Source: Noviherbaspirillum malthae
GTDB lineage: Bacteria > Pseudomonadota > Gammaproteobacteria > Burkholderiales > Burkholderiaceae_D
NCBI RefSeq assembly: GCF_015352985.1
Contig: NZ_JACYXF010000045.1
Span: 1-50,322 of the forward strand
Length of the DNA stretch: 50,322 nt
Direction of reading: 5' to 3'
A model generated the notes under the pieces. It worked only from the letters and a program-made list of their open reading frames with translations. It ran no database searches and had not been told where the DNA came from. Within the stretch, counting starts at the first letter, position 1; each line of letters begins with the position of its first letter. The translations under genes and the position numbers were made by a program. Shown piece after piece: positions 1 to 8,133 of the stretch.

Positions 1-136
1 TGGGGAAGTAGCCCGGACCCATGCGGCCGGCGGTGCCCATGGAATACTCCTGGCCGATCAGCACGGCGGCCAGGCCGAAGCCTATGAAGATGGCCCCTGA
101 CCAGAAGTCCTTGGGGTTACGGATGAATGTACTCAT
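1..136 (-). CDS. tctB: Tripartite tricarboxylate transporter small membrane subunit, TctB family (partial, N-terminus)
   Basis: Only the first 45 codons lie in the window; the gene runs off the left edge. The start is ATG at 134-136. The visible peptide begins MSTFIRNPKDFWSG and then gives a hydrophobic helix (AIFIGFGLAAVLIG) followed by GPGYFP. That is the usual N-terminus of TctB proteins, the 4-TM small subunit that works with TctA and a periplasmic Bug/TctC receptor to import carboxylates. It follows the Bug receptor gene at 319-1281 on the same strand, but a hairpin terminator (236-259) separates them. Family assignment from a fragment is good but not certain; tctA would be expected beyond the left edge. 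Confidence 0.8.
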   Translation of the reverse strand, partial: MSTFIRNPKDFWSGAIFIGFGLAAVLIGQEYSMGTAGRMGPGYFP

Positions 137-235
137 GTCTAGACCTTGTTTTTATAAGCAATATTGAATACGAGTCTGGTGATTGAGTTGATCTCGGCTG
201 CCAGACCTGCATTTTGAACAATGCAGAAGGAACGC

Positions 236-259
236 AAAAACCCGCGAGAGCGGGTTTTT
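236..259 (-). terminator. Rho-independent terminator, bidirectional
   Basis: The stem CCCGC/GCGGG with a GAGA loop (241-254) is flanked by A5 on the left and T5 on the right, so it can terminate on either strand. It lies 60 bp after the stop of the minus-strand Bug receptor gene and before tctB, which suggests it ends or attenuates the operon at that point. Confidence 0.8.
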
Positions 260-318
260 GACTTCAGCAATCAACAGCCGTGCAAAACATCAGACAACAT
301 GCCGGACAGCCTGGGCCC

Positions 319-1281
319 TCATTCGGTCGTGATGTTGTTGCTCTTGACAAGCGCTGCCCAGCGGCTCATTTCGTTGCCGAGGAACTTCGAGAATTCGTCC
401 GCGGAGCTTCCTACCGGATCGAGGCCGAGTCCTTGCAGCTTCGAGCGGGTGGCCGGGTCCTTGAGCGCCGCCACGACTTCCTTGTTGAGGCGCGCCACGA
501 TGTCGGGCGGCGTACCCTTAGGCACGAAGAAGCCGTTCCATTCCAGGACTTCGAAGTTCTTGAATCCGCTTTCGGCCAGTGTCGGCACGTCGGGAAGCGC
601 CGCCATGCGCTTGGAGGAGGTCACCGCGAGGGCGCGCAGCCTGCCCGACTTCACGTAGTTCATGCCGGAGGCCGCATTCGAAAAATACGAATCCACCTGT
701 CCGCCCATCACATCCATCAGTGCCGGTGCACCGCCCTTGTAAGGCACATGCAGCATGTCGATCTTGGCCTGGTTCTTGAGCAGCTCGCCGATTAGGTGCG
801 CTGCGCTGCCGGGGCCGTAGGATGCATAGGTCATCACGCCGGGCTTCTTGCGTGCCTGTTCGATGAATTCGGAAACATTCTTGTACGGTGCATTCGGCGG
901 CACCACGAGGATGTTGGGAACGGTAACGGCCAGCGATACGGGAACCAGATCCTTCTTCGCATCGAAGGGCAGCTTGCGCAGCGCCGGGTTCACCGAGAAG
1001 GAGGATGCATCGTACAGAACGGTGTAGCCGTCCGGATCGGCCTGTGCCACGGCGTTGGCGCCGATGCTGCCGCTGCCGCCTGCGCGATTCTCGATGATGA
1101 CCTGCTGCCCCATCTGCTGGGACAGGCGCGGAGCGAGAATGCGCGCCGCGTTGTCCGCACCGCCGCCCGGAGAATAAGGCACCACCACGCGGATCACTTT
1201 CGACGGATAGGCCTGGGAGAAGGCTGCCACGGGAGCGCTCGCAATGACAAGCGCGGCAACCAGTTTCTTTAACACTGACAT
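319..1281 (-). CDS. Bug-family (TctC) periplasmic solute-binding receptor
   Basis: The 320-residue protein has a Sec signal peptide (about residues 1-23, ending AAFSQA) followed by YPSKVIRVVVPYSPGGGADNAAR. This is the hallmark Bug fold N-terminus with the PGGG.D.AR loop that holds the carboxylate of the ligand. Bug proteins deliver organic acids to TctAB-type carriers or act as orphan receptors. The gene is last of the catabolic set citE-like/caiB-like/cyclase on the minus strand (42 bp after the cyclase) and lies directly before a tctB. Its ligand is therefore probably the carboxylate degraded by those enzymes. A GAGGAG ribosome site precedes the ATG. Ligand unknown. Confidence 0.93.
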   Translation of the reverse strand: MSVLKKLVAALVIASAPVAAFSQAYPSKVIRVVVPYSPGGGADNAARILAPRLSQQMGQQVIIENRAGGSGSIGANAVAQADPDGYTVLYDASSFSVNPALRKLPFDAKKDLVPVSLAVTVPNILVVPPNAPYKNVSEFIEQARKKPGVMTYASYGPGSAAHLIGELLKNQAKIDMLHVPYKGGAPALMDVMGGQVDSYFSNAASGMNYVKSGRLRALAVTSSKRMAALPDVPTLAESGFKNFEVLEWNGFFVPKGTPPDIVARLNKEVVAALKDPATRSKLQGLGLDPVGSSADEFSKFLGNEMSRWAALVKSNNITTE

Positions 1282-1323
1282 GATGACTCCTCGTATAGTT
1301 AGTTGTATTGGAAATAAATGAAT

Positions 1324-2343
1324 TCAGACCGTGGCGATCGGATTGGCGGGTGAACCGACGGCGCCCGGCAGGTGCAGCGGCGGCGCAGTCAGAAGAAACG
1401 CATGACGGCCATGCCGGCGCAGCCAGCCTGCCAGGTCCGACAGGTACCACATCTCCCCGAGCGGAATGCCGAGCTTGAAAAGGCAATGCTCGTGCAAGGG
1501 CAGGAGCGGTCCGGTCTGCCCTTCCGGAAGCGCCTGGCGCCGCTCTTCGACGGCATAATTGTCGGCCGCAATCGCGGCAATGTTCGAAGCAGCTATCCAT
1601 TCCAGCAGCTCTGCATCGGTTCCGTCGAGTACGGCACAGCTCGAGCGAAGCGTCTGATGGTCTTCTCCCGGTGTCAGGGTCGCGGCGAGCCGGGCGAATC
1701 CGGTATGCAGACAGAGGATGTCGCCGCGGCGCACTTCCACCCGGTCCGCTTCGATAGCCTTCATCAGATCGGCGTAACCGATATGCCTGCGTTCGGTGCC
1801 GAAGTGATGGCACAAGTCGACCAGCACTCCCCTGCCCTGCACGCCGTGCTGAGCGGAAGCGGCCACCGACAATGCCTGCGCGCCGTGATAGTCGTCCAGC
1901 GATGCCACTTCTCCCTGCGCGACCGCAAAGCCGTTGTAGCCCACCGCTTCGGCGACGCCGTCCCCATCGGCATCGAACAGCGAACCGACATGGCCGAGCG
2001 CATCCCACTGTGTCGAGTATTGCGGCGAGATCGTGACGCGGTCATCGCTGATGACGTCGGTCGCGCCGGGCAATATTTTGCCAAGCGGATAGTTGAAGTA
2101 CGGAGCGCCGTTTTGCATCGCCGGCTCCAGGTACGGCGGCCGTCGGCGGGGATTGAGGACCGGCTGACGCGGCACATCCAGCGGCAGGCTGAGCGAAAAG
2201 GTGATGCCTTCATGGACTTCCCGTATCGCAGCCAACCGCTCCTGGCGGCCGATCAGGTTGAGCCGGCCGAGCTGGTCGTTTTCTCCGAAGTCGCCCCAGT
2301 TGGATCCAGGCGGACGCTGCGTCCAGCGTTTGTTACCTGTCAT
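1324..2343 (-). CDS. Cyclase-family metal-dependent hydrolase (kynurenine formamidase-like fold)
   Basis: The 339-residue protein belongs to the cyclase family (PF04199 type). TQWDALGHVG (about residue 110) stands in for the metal-binding HxGTHxDxPxH motif of the family, here as the longer variant seen in 320-340-residue members. A second block, GRGVLVDLCHHFG, and GDILCLHTGF also fit. The open frame could begin upstream at a TTG, but ATG at 2341-2343 has an AGGAAA Shine-Dalgarno seven bases upstream and is preferred. Family members hydrolyse cyclic or linear amides and lactones; the substrate is unknown. It sits between a CoA-transferase and a Bug receptor and is probably co-transcribed with both. 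Confidence 0.82.
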   Translation of the reverse strand: MTGNKRWTQRPPGSNWGDFGENDQLGRLNLIGRQERLAAIREVHEGITFSLSLPLDVPRQPVLNPRRRPPYLEPAMQNGAPYFNYPLGKILPGATDVISDDRVTISPQYSTQWDALGHVGSLFDADGDGVAEAVGYNGFAVAQGEVASLDDYHGAQALSVAASAQHGVQGRGVLVDLCHHFGTERRHIGYADLMKAIEADRVEVRRGDILCLHTGFARLAATLTPGEDHQTLRSSCAVLDGTDAELLEWIAASNIAAIAADNYAVEERRQALPEGQTGPLLPLHEHCLFKLGIPLGEMWYLSDLAGWLRRHGRHAFLLTAPPLHLPGAVGSPANPIATV

Positions 2344-2408
2344 ATTCAATTTCCTATGCTTCCTATGGTGTTATTGCATGCTGCATGCAGTCCGGACCCC
2401 GCCCGGCA

Positions 2409-3644
2409 TTACTGCTGCGACGCCGGAACGATGACCTTGAGTTCCTTCAGGCGCTCGACCTCCGCGTCGGAGTAGCCGTGCTGCAGCAGGATTTCTTCCG
2501 AATGCTGTCCGAGCGCAGGCGCGGCAAACGGGGCGGGACCTGCCGTGTCGCTGAACGTTACCGGCCTGCCCATGCCCTTGTATCGGCCGACCAGCGGATG
2601 CTCGAATTGCTCGACGATGCCTTCCGCCTCGACTTGCGGATGGGTGAACATGTCCTCGATCGAACGCACTGCGGCGCACGGCACGCGCTCACCGAAAAGC
2701 TCTTCCCACTCCAATGCGCTGCGCATCTGCAATGCGGCATGGAGCTGGGGAATGATCTCGTCGGCAGCCTGCGCGCGCTTGCGCACGGTGTCGTAGCGGG
2801 GATCTGCGGCAAGTGCGCCCAATCCGGTCAGCTCGCACAGGTCTTTCCAGAAATGCGGCGTATTGGCGGAGATGTACAGATAGCCATCGCGAGTCGGATG
2901 GATGCCGGTGATGCCGCCGGAACGCATGTCGCGGTCGATCTCCTTCGGCTCGCCTTCCGCCCAGATGAAGCGGGCCGACTGCATGGTCAGCGCGCTTCTG
3001 AGCAGGGATACACCGATCGACTGGCCTTTGCCCGTTTTTTCGCGCTTGTACAGGGCCGCCGACACGCTGAACGCCAGCATCGATGCCGCGTAATAGTCGA
3101 CGATGGAGCCGTAGGCGATTTCCGGCTTGTCCCTGCCCATCCCCTGAAACGTGCAGATGCCGGTCATGCTTTGCAGCACCTGGTCGTAGCCCGCCTTGTC
3201 CTTCAGCGGACCGGTTTCGCCATAACCCGTGATGGCGCAATAGACGAGGCGCGGATTGATTTCACTCAGGCGGGCATAGTCGATCCCGAGGCGCGGCGGC
3301 ACCGAGGGGCGGAAGTTGTGCACGAACACGTCGGCGGATGCGACAAGACGTTCCAGCACGGCAAGCCCTTCCGGCTGCTTGAGGTCGATTACGATGCCGC
3401 GCTTGCTTCGATTGACGCCGAGGAAGGCGCGTCCCTCCTGCTTCAGGGTGGAAGGATACTTGTGCAAGGTATCGCCCTGCGGCGGCTCGACCTTGATGAC
3501 TTCCGCGCCAAGATCGGCCAGCAGGCTGCATCCATACGGCCCGGCAATATAGCCGCTCAGATCGAGCACCTTGATTCCCGACAGCGTTCCCTCTTCGCGA
3601 CCTTCCTGACTCGTCTGCGCCGCGCTGCCATCCAGTGTGTTCAT
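2409..3644 (-). CDS. Class III CoA-transferase (CaiB/BaiF family)
   Basis: This 411-residue protein moves CoA between carboxylic acids. Family blocks are LSGIKVLDLSGYIAGPYGCSLLADLGAEVIKVEPP near the N-terminus, NRSKRGIVIDLKQPEG, the FRPSVPPRLGIDY block, and GYDQVLQSMTG, which carries the Asp expected to form the acyl-anhydride intermediate. The frame extends a little upstream to a TTG, but ATG at 3642-3644 (MNTLDGSAA) is the likely start. It follows the CitE-like lyase gene by 20 bp. A transferase followed by a CitE-type lyase suggests that a hydroxy-dicarboxylate is activated to its CoA ester and then cleaved. Substrate not determinable from sequence. Confidence 0.9.
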   Translation of the reverse strand: MNTLDGSAAQTSQEGREEGTLSGIKVLDLSGYIAGPYGCSLLADLGAEVIKVEPPQGDTLHKYPSTLKQEGRAFLGVNRSKRGIVIDLKQPEGLAVLERLVASADVFVHNFRPSVPPRLGIDYARLSEINPRLVYCAITGYGETGPLKDKAGYDQVLQSMTGICTFQGMGRDKPEIAYGSIVDYYAASMLAFSVSAALYKREKTGKGQSIGVSLLRSALTMQSARFIWAEGEPKEIDRDMRSGGITGIHPTRDGYLYISANTPHFWKDLCELTGLGALAADPRYDTVRKRAQAADEIIPQLHAALQMRSALEWEELFGERVPCAAVRSIEDMFTHPQVEAEGIVEQFEHPLVGRYKGMGRPVTFSDTAGPAPFAAPALGQHSEEILLQHGYSDAEVERLKELKVIVPASQQ

Positions 3645-3664
3645 GGTTTTTCCTATTGTCAGTA

Positions 3665-4585
3665 TCAAGTGCCGCTTGCTGCCGAAATGCGCCCGAGGCG
3701 CTGGGCCATGTCCACGATGGCTTGCGCCCGCATTGCAAAGGGTGCGTCGATCATCTTGCCGTTCACGGCGATCGCACCGACTCCGTGCAGCTGCGCCTGA
3801 CGCCAGGCAGCGGTGACCTGGAGCGCATCGGCGATCTGCTTGTCGCTCGGCTGGAATACCTCATTCGCAGCGGCTATCTGGCTGGGATGGATGCAGGTCT
3901 TGCCCGCAAAGCCGAGGCTCATTGCCGCCAAGGCTTCGCTGCGGAATCCGTCTGCATTCCTGATATCGCCGTAGGCTGCGTCATACGCAGCCACGCCGGC
4001 TTCGCCTGCCGACAAGCGCACCATGAGCTGAATCGTCTGGATGGCCTTCTCATTGGCGCGGTCGATACCAAGGGGTTCGAGCAAGTCGGCGAATCCGAGC
4101 TGGAGCCCGATGATGCGCTCATCCGCAGCGGCTATTTCCGCCGCCAGCCGCAATCCCTTGGGCGACTCGATGTTGGCCAGGATGCGCACCGGGCTGTCGA
4201 TGCCGCGCTTTTTTTCAACGCGGGCAAGCACTGCAGCAGCACGCCGCACATCCTCTGCCGATTCAAGCTTGGGCACGTTGATGATGCCGGTTCCAGGGTA
4301 CAGGCAGGCATCGACATCGTTCTCGAAATGCGGCGTGTCGAGTCCGTTGACCCGCACGATCACGGTTTTGCCATTGCCGGAAAAATCGGGGCTGGCCAGG
4401 AATGCCCTTACCGCTTCCCTTGCCTGTCCTTTCTGCGTTTCCTGCACCGCATCTTCCAGATCGATGGAGATCGCATCGGCGTCGCTTTGCAGCGCCTTGC
4501 CGAACAGTTCGGGACGCGATCCCGGCACGAACAACTTGCTGCGGATGAAGGGGACAGCTGCTTGCCGGAGAGTTGATGCAGACAT
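3665..4585 (-). CDS. HpcH/HpaI aldolase / citrate lyase beta-subunit (CitE-like) family CoA-ester lyase
   Basis: The 306-residue protein shows the CitE-like TIM barrel: RSKLFVPGSRPELFGKAL, then DAISIDLEDAV with the metal-ligand acidic pair, VIVRVNGLDTP with the conserved Arg, ILANIESPKGL, LGFADLL and GFAGKTCIHPSQ. Such proteins cleave malyl-, citramalyl- or 3-hydroxy-acyl-CoA to acetyl-CoA or pyruvate plus an acyl-CoA; no CitF/CitD partners are visible here. The longer open frame upstream is dismissed because the family start MSASTLRQAAVPFIRSKLF begins at 4585. It is the first gene of the minus-strand cluster and is divergent from the LysR gene at 4691, its probable regulator. Confidence 0.88.
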   Translation of the reverse strand: MSASTLRQAAVPFIRSKLFVPGSRPELFGKALQSDADAISIDLEDAVQETQKGQAREAVRAFLASPDFSGNGKTVIVRVNGLDTPHFENDVDACLYPGTGIINVPKLESAEDVRRAAAVLARVEKKRGIDSPVRILANIESPKGLRLAAEIAAADERIIGLQLGFADLLEPLGIDRANEKAIQTIQLMVRLSAGEAGVAAYDAAYGDIRNADGFRSEALAAMSLGFAGKTCIHPSQIAAANEVFQPSDKQIADALQVTAAWRQAQLHGVGAIAVNGKMIDAPFAMRAQAIVDMAQRLGRISAASGT

Positions 4586-4633
4586 ATTGAGAAACACGAG
4601 GAAGGCCTGAAATGACAGCGCCAAGTATAGAAT

Positions 4634-4674
4634 TTTTGAAAGCCGAGAAAAACTATATAATTCTTTCTTCAAAA
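4634..4674. promoter_or_regulatory. Candidate LysR operator in the citE-like/LysR divergent region
   Basis: A perfect 7-bp inverted repeat, TTTTGAA (4634-4640) and TTCAAAA (4668-4674), flanks an AT-rich centre containing TATAAT (4656-4661). It lies in the 105-bp gap between divergent genes, where LysR-type regulators normally bind. The arms are seen directly; the regulatory role is inferred from position. Confidence 0.35.
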
Positions 4675-4690
4675 GATAGAAAATGTTTTC

Positions 4691-5602
4691 ATGGACACGC
4701 GTTTTCTGGAAAGCTATGTCACGGTCATCGAACATGGCTCGATCGCGGAGGCCGCTCGCCGCCTGAATCTCACGCCGGCTGCGGTGGCCCAGCGCATTCA
4801 TGCGCTTGAACGCGACATGGGAACGCAGCTTCTGGTGCGCTCGGGCAGAACGGTCAAGCCCACCGAAGCGGGCTTCAATATCATCGACCAGGCCAGGCAG
4901 CTTTTGCACAATGCGAGGGATCTGAAGGCCATCGCCAATGACCAGACCGGTGCCGGCGAATTGCGTCTGGGCGCAATTGCCACCGCACTGAACGGCCTGC
5001 TCCCGGATGTCTTCGCCGCGCTTTCAAAGTCTTATCCGCTTCTCTCGATCTACGTCGCGCCGGGCACCTCGGAATCGCTGTATCCGCAGGTGATGGCCAG
5101 CGAACTCGATGCCGCCGTGATCGTTCAGCCGGAGTTTGCGATTCCGAAAACCTGCGGCTGGACCACGCTGCGCCAGGAACCCCTGATCGTACTGGCGCCG
5201 TCCACCCTGGCCACGCACGACCCGATCGAGGCGTTGAAGGCGGCGCCGTTCATCCGCTATGACCGCAATGCCGTGGGCGGGCGCATTGCCGACCGCTACC
5301 TGCGCAACGCCGGCATTCAAACGCAGGACCGGTTCGAGCTCACGTCATTGACCGCCATAGCGCTGCTTGTCGACCGTGGTCTGGGCGTGTCGCTGGTGCC
5401 GGAGTGGGCGCCGCCCTGGCCGGAAGGTCTTTCCCTGAAGAAGATGCCGATCGGAGACCATGCATACGTGCGGCGCCTCGGCTTGATCTGGAATCAAGCC
5501 TCGGCACGCCTTCGATGGATCAAGATCTTTCTTGAAAAGGCGGAAGCGATCAGCGTGAATGAAGCGGGCGATGCCGGCTTGAGGTTGCGTTCATCGAAAT
5601 AA
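4691..5602 (+). CDS. LysR-type transcriptional regulator
   Basis: The 303-residue protein begins MDTRFLESYVTVIEHGSIAEAARRLNLTPAAVAQRI, the winged helix-turn-helix typical of LysR regulators (residues 1-60). A LysR substrate-binding effector domain follows (about 90-290; LRLGAIATALNGLLPDV, then GLGVSLVPEW). It is transcribed divergently from the citE-like/caiB-like/cyclase/Bug cluster and most likely controls it in response to the transported acid. The 105-bp gap carries an inverted repeat compatible with a LysR site. It converges with the norD-like gene, whose stop is only 11 bp away, with no clear hairpin terminator between them. Confidence 0.93.
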   Translation: MDTRFLESYVTVIEHGSIAEAARRLNLTPAAVAQRIHALERDMGTQLLVRSGRTVKPTEAGFNIIDQARQLLHNARDLKAIANDQTGAGELRLGAIATALNGLLPDVFAALSKSYPLLSIYVAPGTSESLYPQVMASELDAAVIVQPEFAIPKTCGWTTLRQEPLIVLAPSTLATHDPIEALKAAPFIRYDRNAVGGRIADRYLRNAGIQTQDRFELTSLTAIALLVDRGLGVSLVPEWAPPWPEGLSLKKMPIGDHAYVRRLGLIWNQASARLRWIKIFLEKAEAISVNEAGDAGLRLRSSK

Positions 5603-5613
5603 CGAACGAGCCA

Positions 5614-7281
5614 TTACCGGAACGGCCGGAGCAAGGCTTCTGCCAGCATGGAAAGATTCGACACTTGCATGCATGGCGGATTCGGGCTGCGCTGCCCGGT
5701 CATCCTGGCATCGTTACCGGTCGTCAATTCGAGGTTCAGCACCTGCACTCCCTGTCTCCGCGCTTCCTGTTCCGCATGCTGCAGATCTTCCAGCAAGTAG
5801 CGCGGATCGTGGATGTCAACATCATGCGGTCTGCCGTCAGTAACAAGAACAACCAGGGCGCCGGGAACGCCATGCATCAAACGCGTCGCATGGCGAACTG
5901 CGGCGCCGCTCCGGGTAGACCATTCCGCCGCCAAGCCGGCCAGGCGCGCCAAGGTCGTCGGAGAAGTCGCCGGTTCGCCCTCATTCTTAATCGGATGAAT
6001 GCGCACGCAGCGGCGCGTATTCGAGCTGAACGCCAGGATGGTGCAATCATGCCCGGCGCGCTCGAACGCGGCGCCGGCCAGTACCGTCGCCAAGGCCATG
6101 CCGTCAAGCAGGCGACAGTCCGACAGGCCAAGCCATGACGGGCATGCGCAGCCGGTGGAGACCGACGCATCCAGAATGAACACGACGTGGCGGCGCGTGG
6201 GCACCATTGCCGCGTCGAGATGGATGTCGGTTCTCGGCGAGCCTCCGGCACGCAGCGCTATTGCGGCGTCAACGAGCGCCGCTTCATCGAAGTCGCCTCC
6301 TGCATTTCCACGCATGGGCTTCGTGCGCAACGCCGTCCGGCGGCGGATACGAATTGCCATTGCCCGAATCCAGGCCGCATGTCTCTCAAGCTGTTCCGAG
6401 ATCATGGCAGGATTGCCTTCCTGCGGCCGCATCTCGAACAATCCGCACCAGTCGGGCCGGTGACGCGAAATCAGGCGGTCCCATTCCGGTACTGTGCCGA
6501 GCGGACGCATTTCACGTGCTTCGCTTTCCATTGGACTGCCGGCGCCGAAACTGTCTGACGCCTCCTTGCCCGATGCCGCCTGATCGATGTCCTGCGGCGA
6601 TGCGATGGCCTTGCCTTCCGGCATGCGCCAGAGGTGGGTGTTATCATCGCGATAAGCCGGCTGCACTTGGCAGGTGCCGGCATCGTAGCGCATGCGCATC
6701 TGCCCGATATCGTTGGCTAGGATCGATGCGGCCCTGCGCATTTCCTGCCAGCCCGCACCGCATGCGCTGCTGTAAAGGCGCCTTCCCTTTTGCACCCATG
6801 GATGGTCATCTTTTCGCATTGGATCGAAGAGTGCGCATGCCAGGCGCCGAAACAGCGCATCGAGCGTCGCATCGTCCGTTGCCAGTTCATCGTGAAATGG
6901 CTGCCAGAGCCGGCGCAGTCCCGGCAGTGCCTCCATGGCGAGGTGTTCGACGCGCGTATCCTCGAAGACTCCCAGGATAGCCTGGTGCAGCGGCTTGATT
7001 GCCGCATCGTCGGGTGAGCCGGAACTGAAATGCAGATGCGCAACGGCATGCGCGGCCGCCGCATGGATAGCCCTGTACCGGGCACCCCGGCCCGTGTCTT
7101 TGACAGACGGGAGATGCAAGGTCGGCGACAACGCCGCCTGCCGATCAAGCACCGGCCGCGCCGGCATGGACGAGACCGGGGCCGCAGCCGCATCGTCGGC
7201 CGCCTTCATCGCAACGACATGCAATGCCGTTCCCCAAAGCGCATGCATCAGCAGACGGGCGCTTTGCATCGTTTCCTGCAT
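5614..7281 (-). CDS. CbbO/NorD-type von Willebrand factor A domain protein
   Basis: The 555-residue protein has a C-terminal VWA domain (about residues 340-555). Its metal-ion-dependent adhesion site is intact: DASVS in HVVFILDASVSTG, the Thr region TRSGAAVRHA, and the acidic VTDGRPHD. The N-terminal half (LYSSACGAGWQEMRRAASILANDIGQM and flanking helices) matches CbbO/NorD proteins. These pair with a CbbQ/NorQ AAA+ ring to remodel or activate a target enzyme, such as Rubisco or NO reductase. No such target gene is near. Here the pair is the tail of the amide/urea operon, 21 bp after the AAA+ gene, so the target may be an amidase. That link is inferred. Confidence 0.85.
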   Translation of the reverse strand: MQETMQSARLLMHALWGTALHVVAMKAADDAAAAPVSSMPARPVLDRQAALSPTLHLPSVKDTGRGARYRAIHAAAAHAVAHLHFSSGSPDDAAIKPLHQAILGVFEDTRVEHLAMEALPGLRRLWQPFHDELATDDATLDALFRRLACALFDPMRKDDHPWVQKGRRLYSSACGAGWQEMRRAASILANDIGQMRMRYDAGTCQVQPAYRDDNTHLWRMPEGKAIASPQDIDQAASGKEASDSFGAGSPMESEAREMRPLGTVPEWDRLISRHRPDWCGLFEMRPQEGNPAMISEQLERHAAWIRAMAIRIRRRTALRTKPMRGNAGGDFDEAALVDAAIALRAGGSPRTDIHLDAAMVPTRRHVVFILDASVSTGCACPSWLGLSDCRLLDGMALATVLAGAAFERAGHDCTILAFSSNTRRCVRIHPIKNEGEPATSPTTLARLAGLAAEWSTRSGAAVRHATRLMHGVPGALVVLVTDGRPHDVDIHDPRYLLEDLQHAEQEARRQGVQVLNLELTTGNDARMTGQRSPNPPCMQVSNLSMLAEALLRPFR

Positions 7282-7302
7282 GCGGTCCTCAAGAAGGACA
7301 AA

Positions 7303-8133
7303 TCAATACAGCGAGACATTGACGATCTCGCGCAGTGCGTCAAGCAGCGCCGCATCCTCCGACAAGGGATCGACGATTGCCTGCATGCACGCGGACCTGA
7401 TGGGCAAGCCCGCCTTCACCAGTGTGGCGGCATGAATCAGCATCCGCGTGGATGCGCCTTCCTCCAGCCCCTGGCCGGCAAGGCGCCGTGTGCGGCTGCC
7501 GATCGCGGCCAATTGCTTTGCGATGTTTTCCTCTATGCCTGCCTCCAAAGAAATGATACGGCTTTCGGCGGCCTGGTCCGGATAATCGAATGCAAGCGCC
7601 GTGAAGCGCTGGCGGGTGGACGGCTTGAGCGCCTTTTCCATCCTCTGGTAGCCCGGATTGAAGGACGCGACCAGATGGAAGTCGGGATGTGCGCGTACGA
7701 CCTCGCCGCGCTTTTCCAGCGGAAGAATGCGCCTTGCGTCAGCCAGCGGATGCAAGGCGACGATGGTATCGGCCCTGGCCTCGAACACTTCGTCGAGATA
7801 GCAGATGGCGCCGTACCGGGCCGCGAGCGCAAGCGGCCCGTCGCTCCATCGGGTGCCTTCGGCATCGAGCAGCCAGCGCCCGGTCAGATCATGCGCGGTC
7901 AGGTCGTCATGGCAGGCGACGGTGATCAGCGGCTTGCCGAGGCGCCACGCCATGTATTCGACGAAGCGGGTCTTTCCGCATCCTGTCGGCCCCTTGAGCA
8001 GGAGCGGCAAACGGTGTGCGTGGGCCGCTTCGAAGGCCTGCACTTCGTCGCCGACCGGCTGATACCGGGGCTCTTCCCGTATCAGCCAGTCCGCCAGGGG
8101 ATGGGATTGCAGATAGGCGGTCGCCCGGGTCAT
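7303..8133 (-). CDS. CbbQ/NirQ/NorQ-type MoxR AAA+ ATPase
   Basis: The 276-residue AAA+ protein has Walker A GPTGCGKT (in LPLLLKGPTGCGKTRFVEYMA), the pre-sensor GRWLLDAEGTRWSDGPL, Walker B AICYLDEVFEAR, sensor 1 LVASFNPGYQ and the arginine-containing LKPSTRQRFTAL. All are characteristic of the CbbQ/NirQ/NorQ subfamily, which forms hexameric rings working with a VWA partner. Its ATG overlaps the amiE stop (ATGA), so it is translationally coupled to the amidase; the VWA partner follows after 21 bp. AmiB of the Pseudomonas amidase operon is another ATPase of amidase operons, giving some precedent. The role as amidase chaperone is inference. Confidence 0.88.
   Translation of the reverse strand: MTRATAYLQSHPLADWLIREEPRYQPVGDEVQAFEAAHAHRLPLLLKGPTGCGKTRFVEYMAWRLGKPLITVACHDDLTAHDLTGRWLLDAEGTRWSDGPLALAARYGAICYLDEVFEARADTIVALHPLADARRILPLEKRGEVVRAHPDFHLVASFNPGYQRMEKALKPSTRQRFTALAFDYPDQAAESRIISLEAGIEENIAKQLAAIGSRTRRLAGQGLEEGASTRMLIHAATLVKAGLPIRSACMQAIVDPLSEDAALLDALREIVNVSLY

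Noticed and set aside
518..2008. 496-codon minus-strand open frame
   Set aside because: Arg-rich, low-complexity translation overlapping the Bug receptor and cyclase genes in another frame; a GC-rich shadow.
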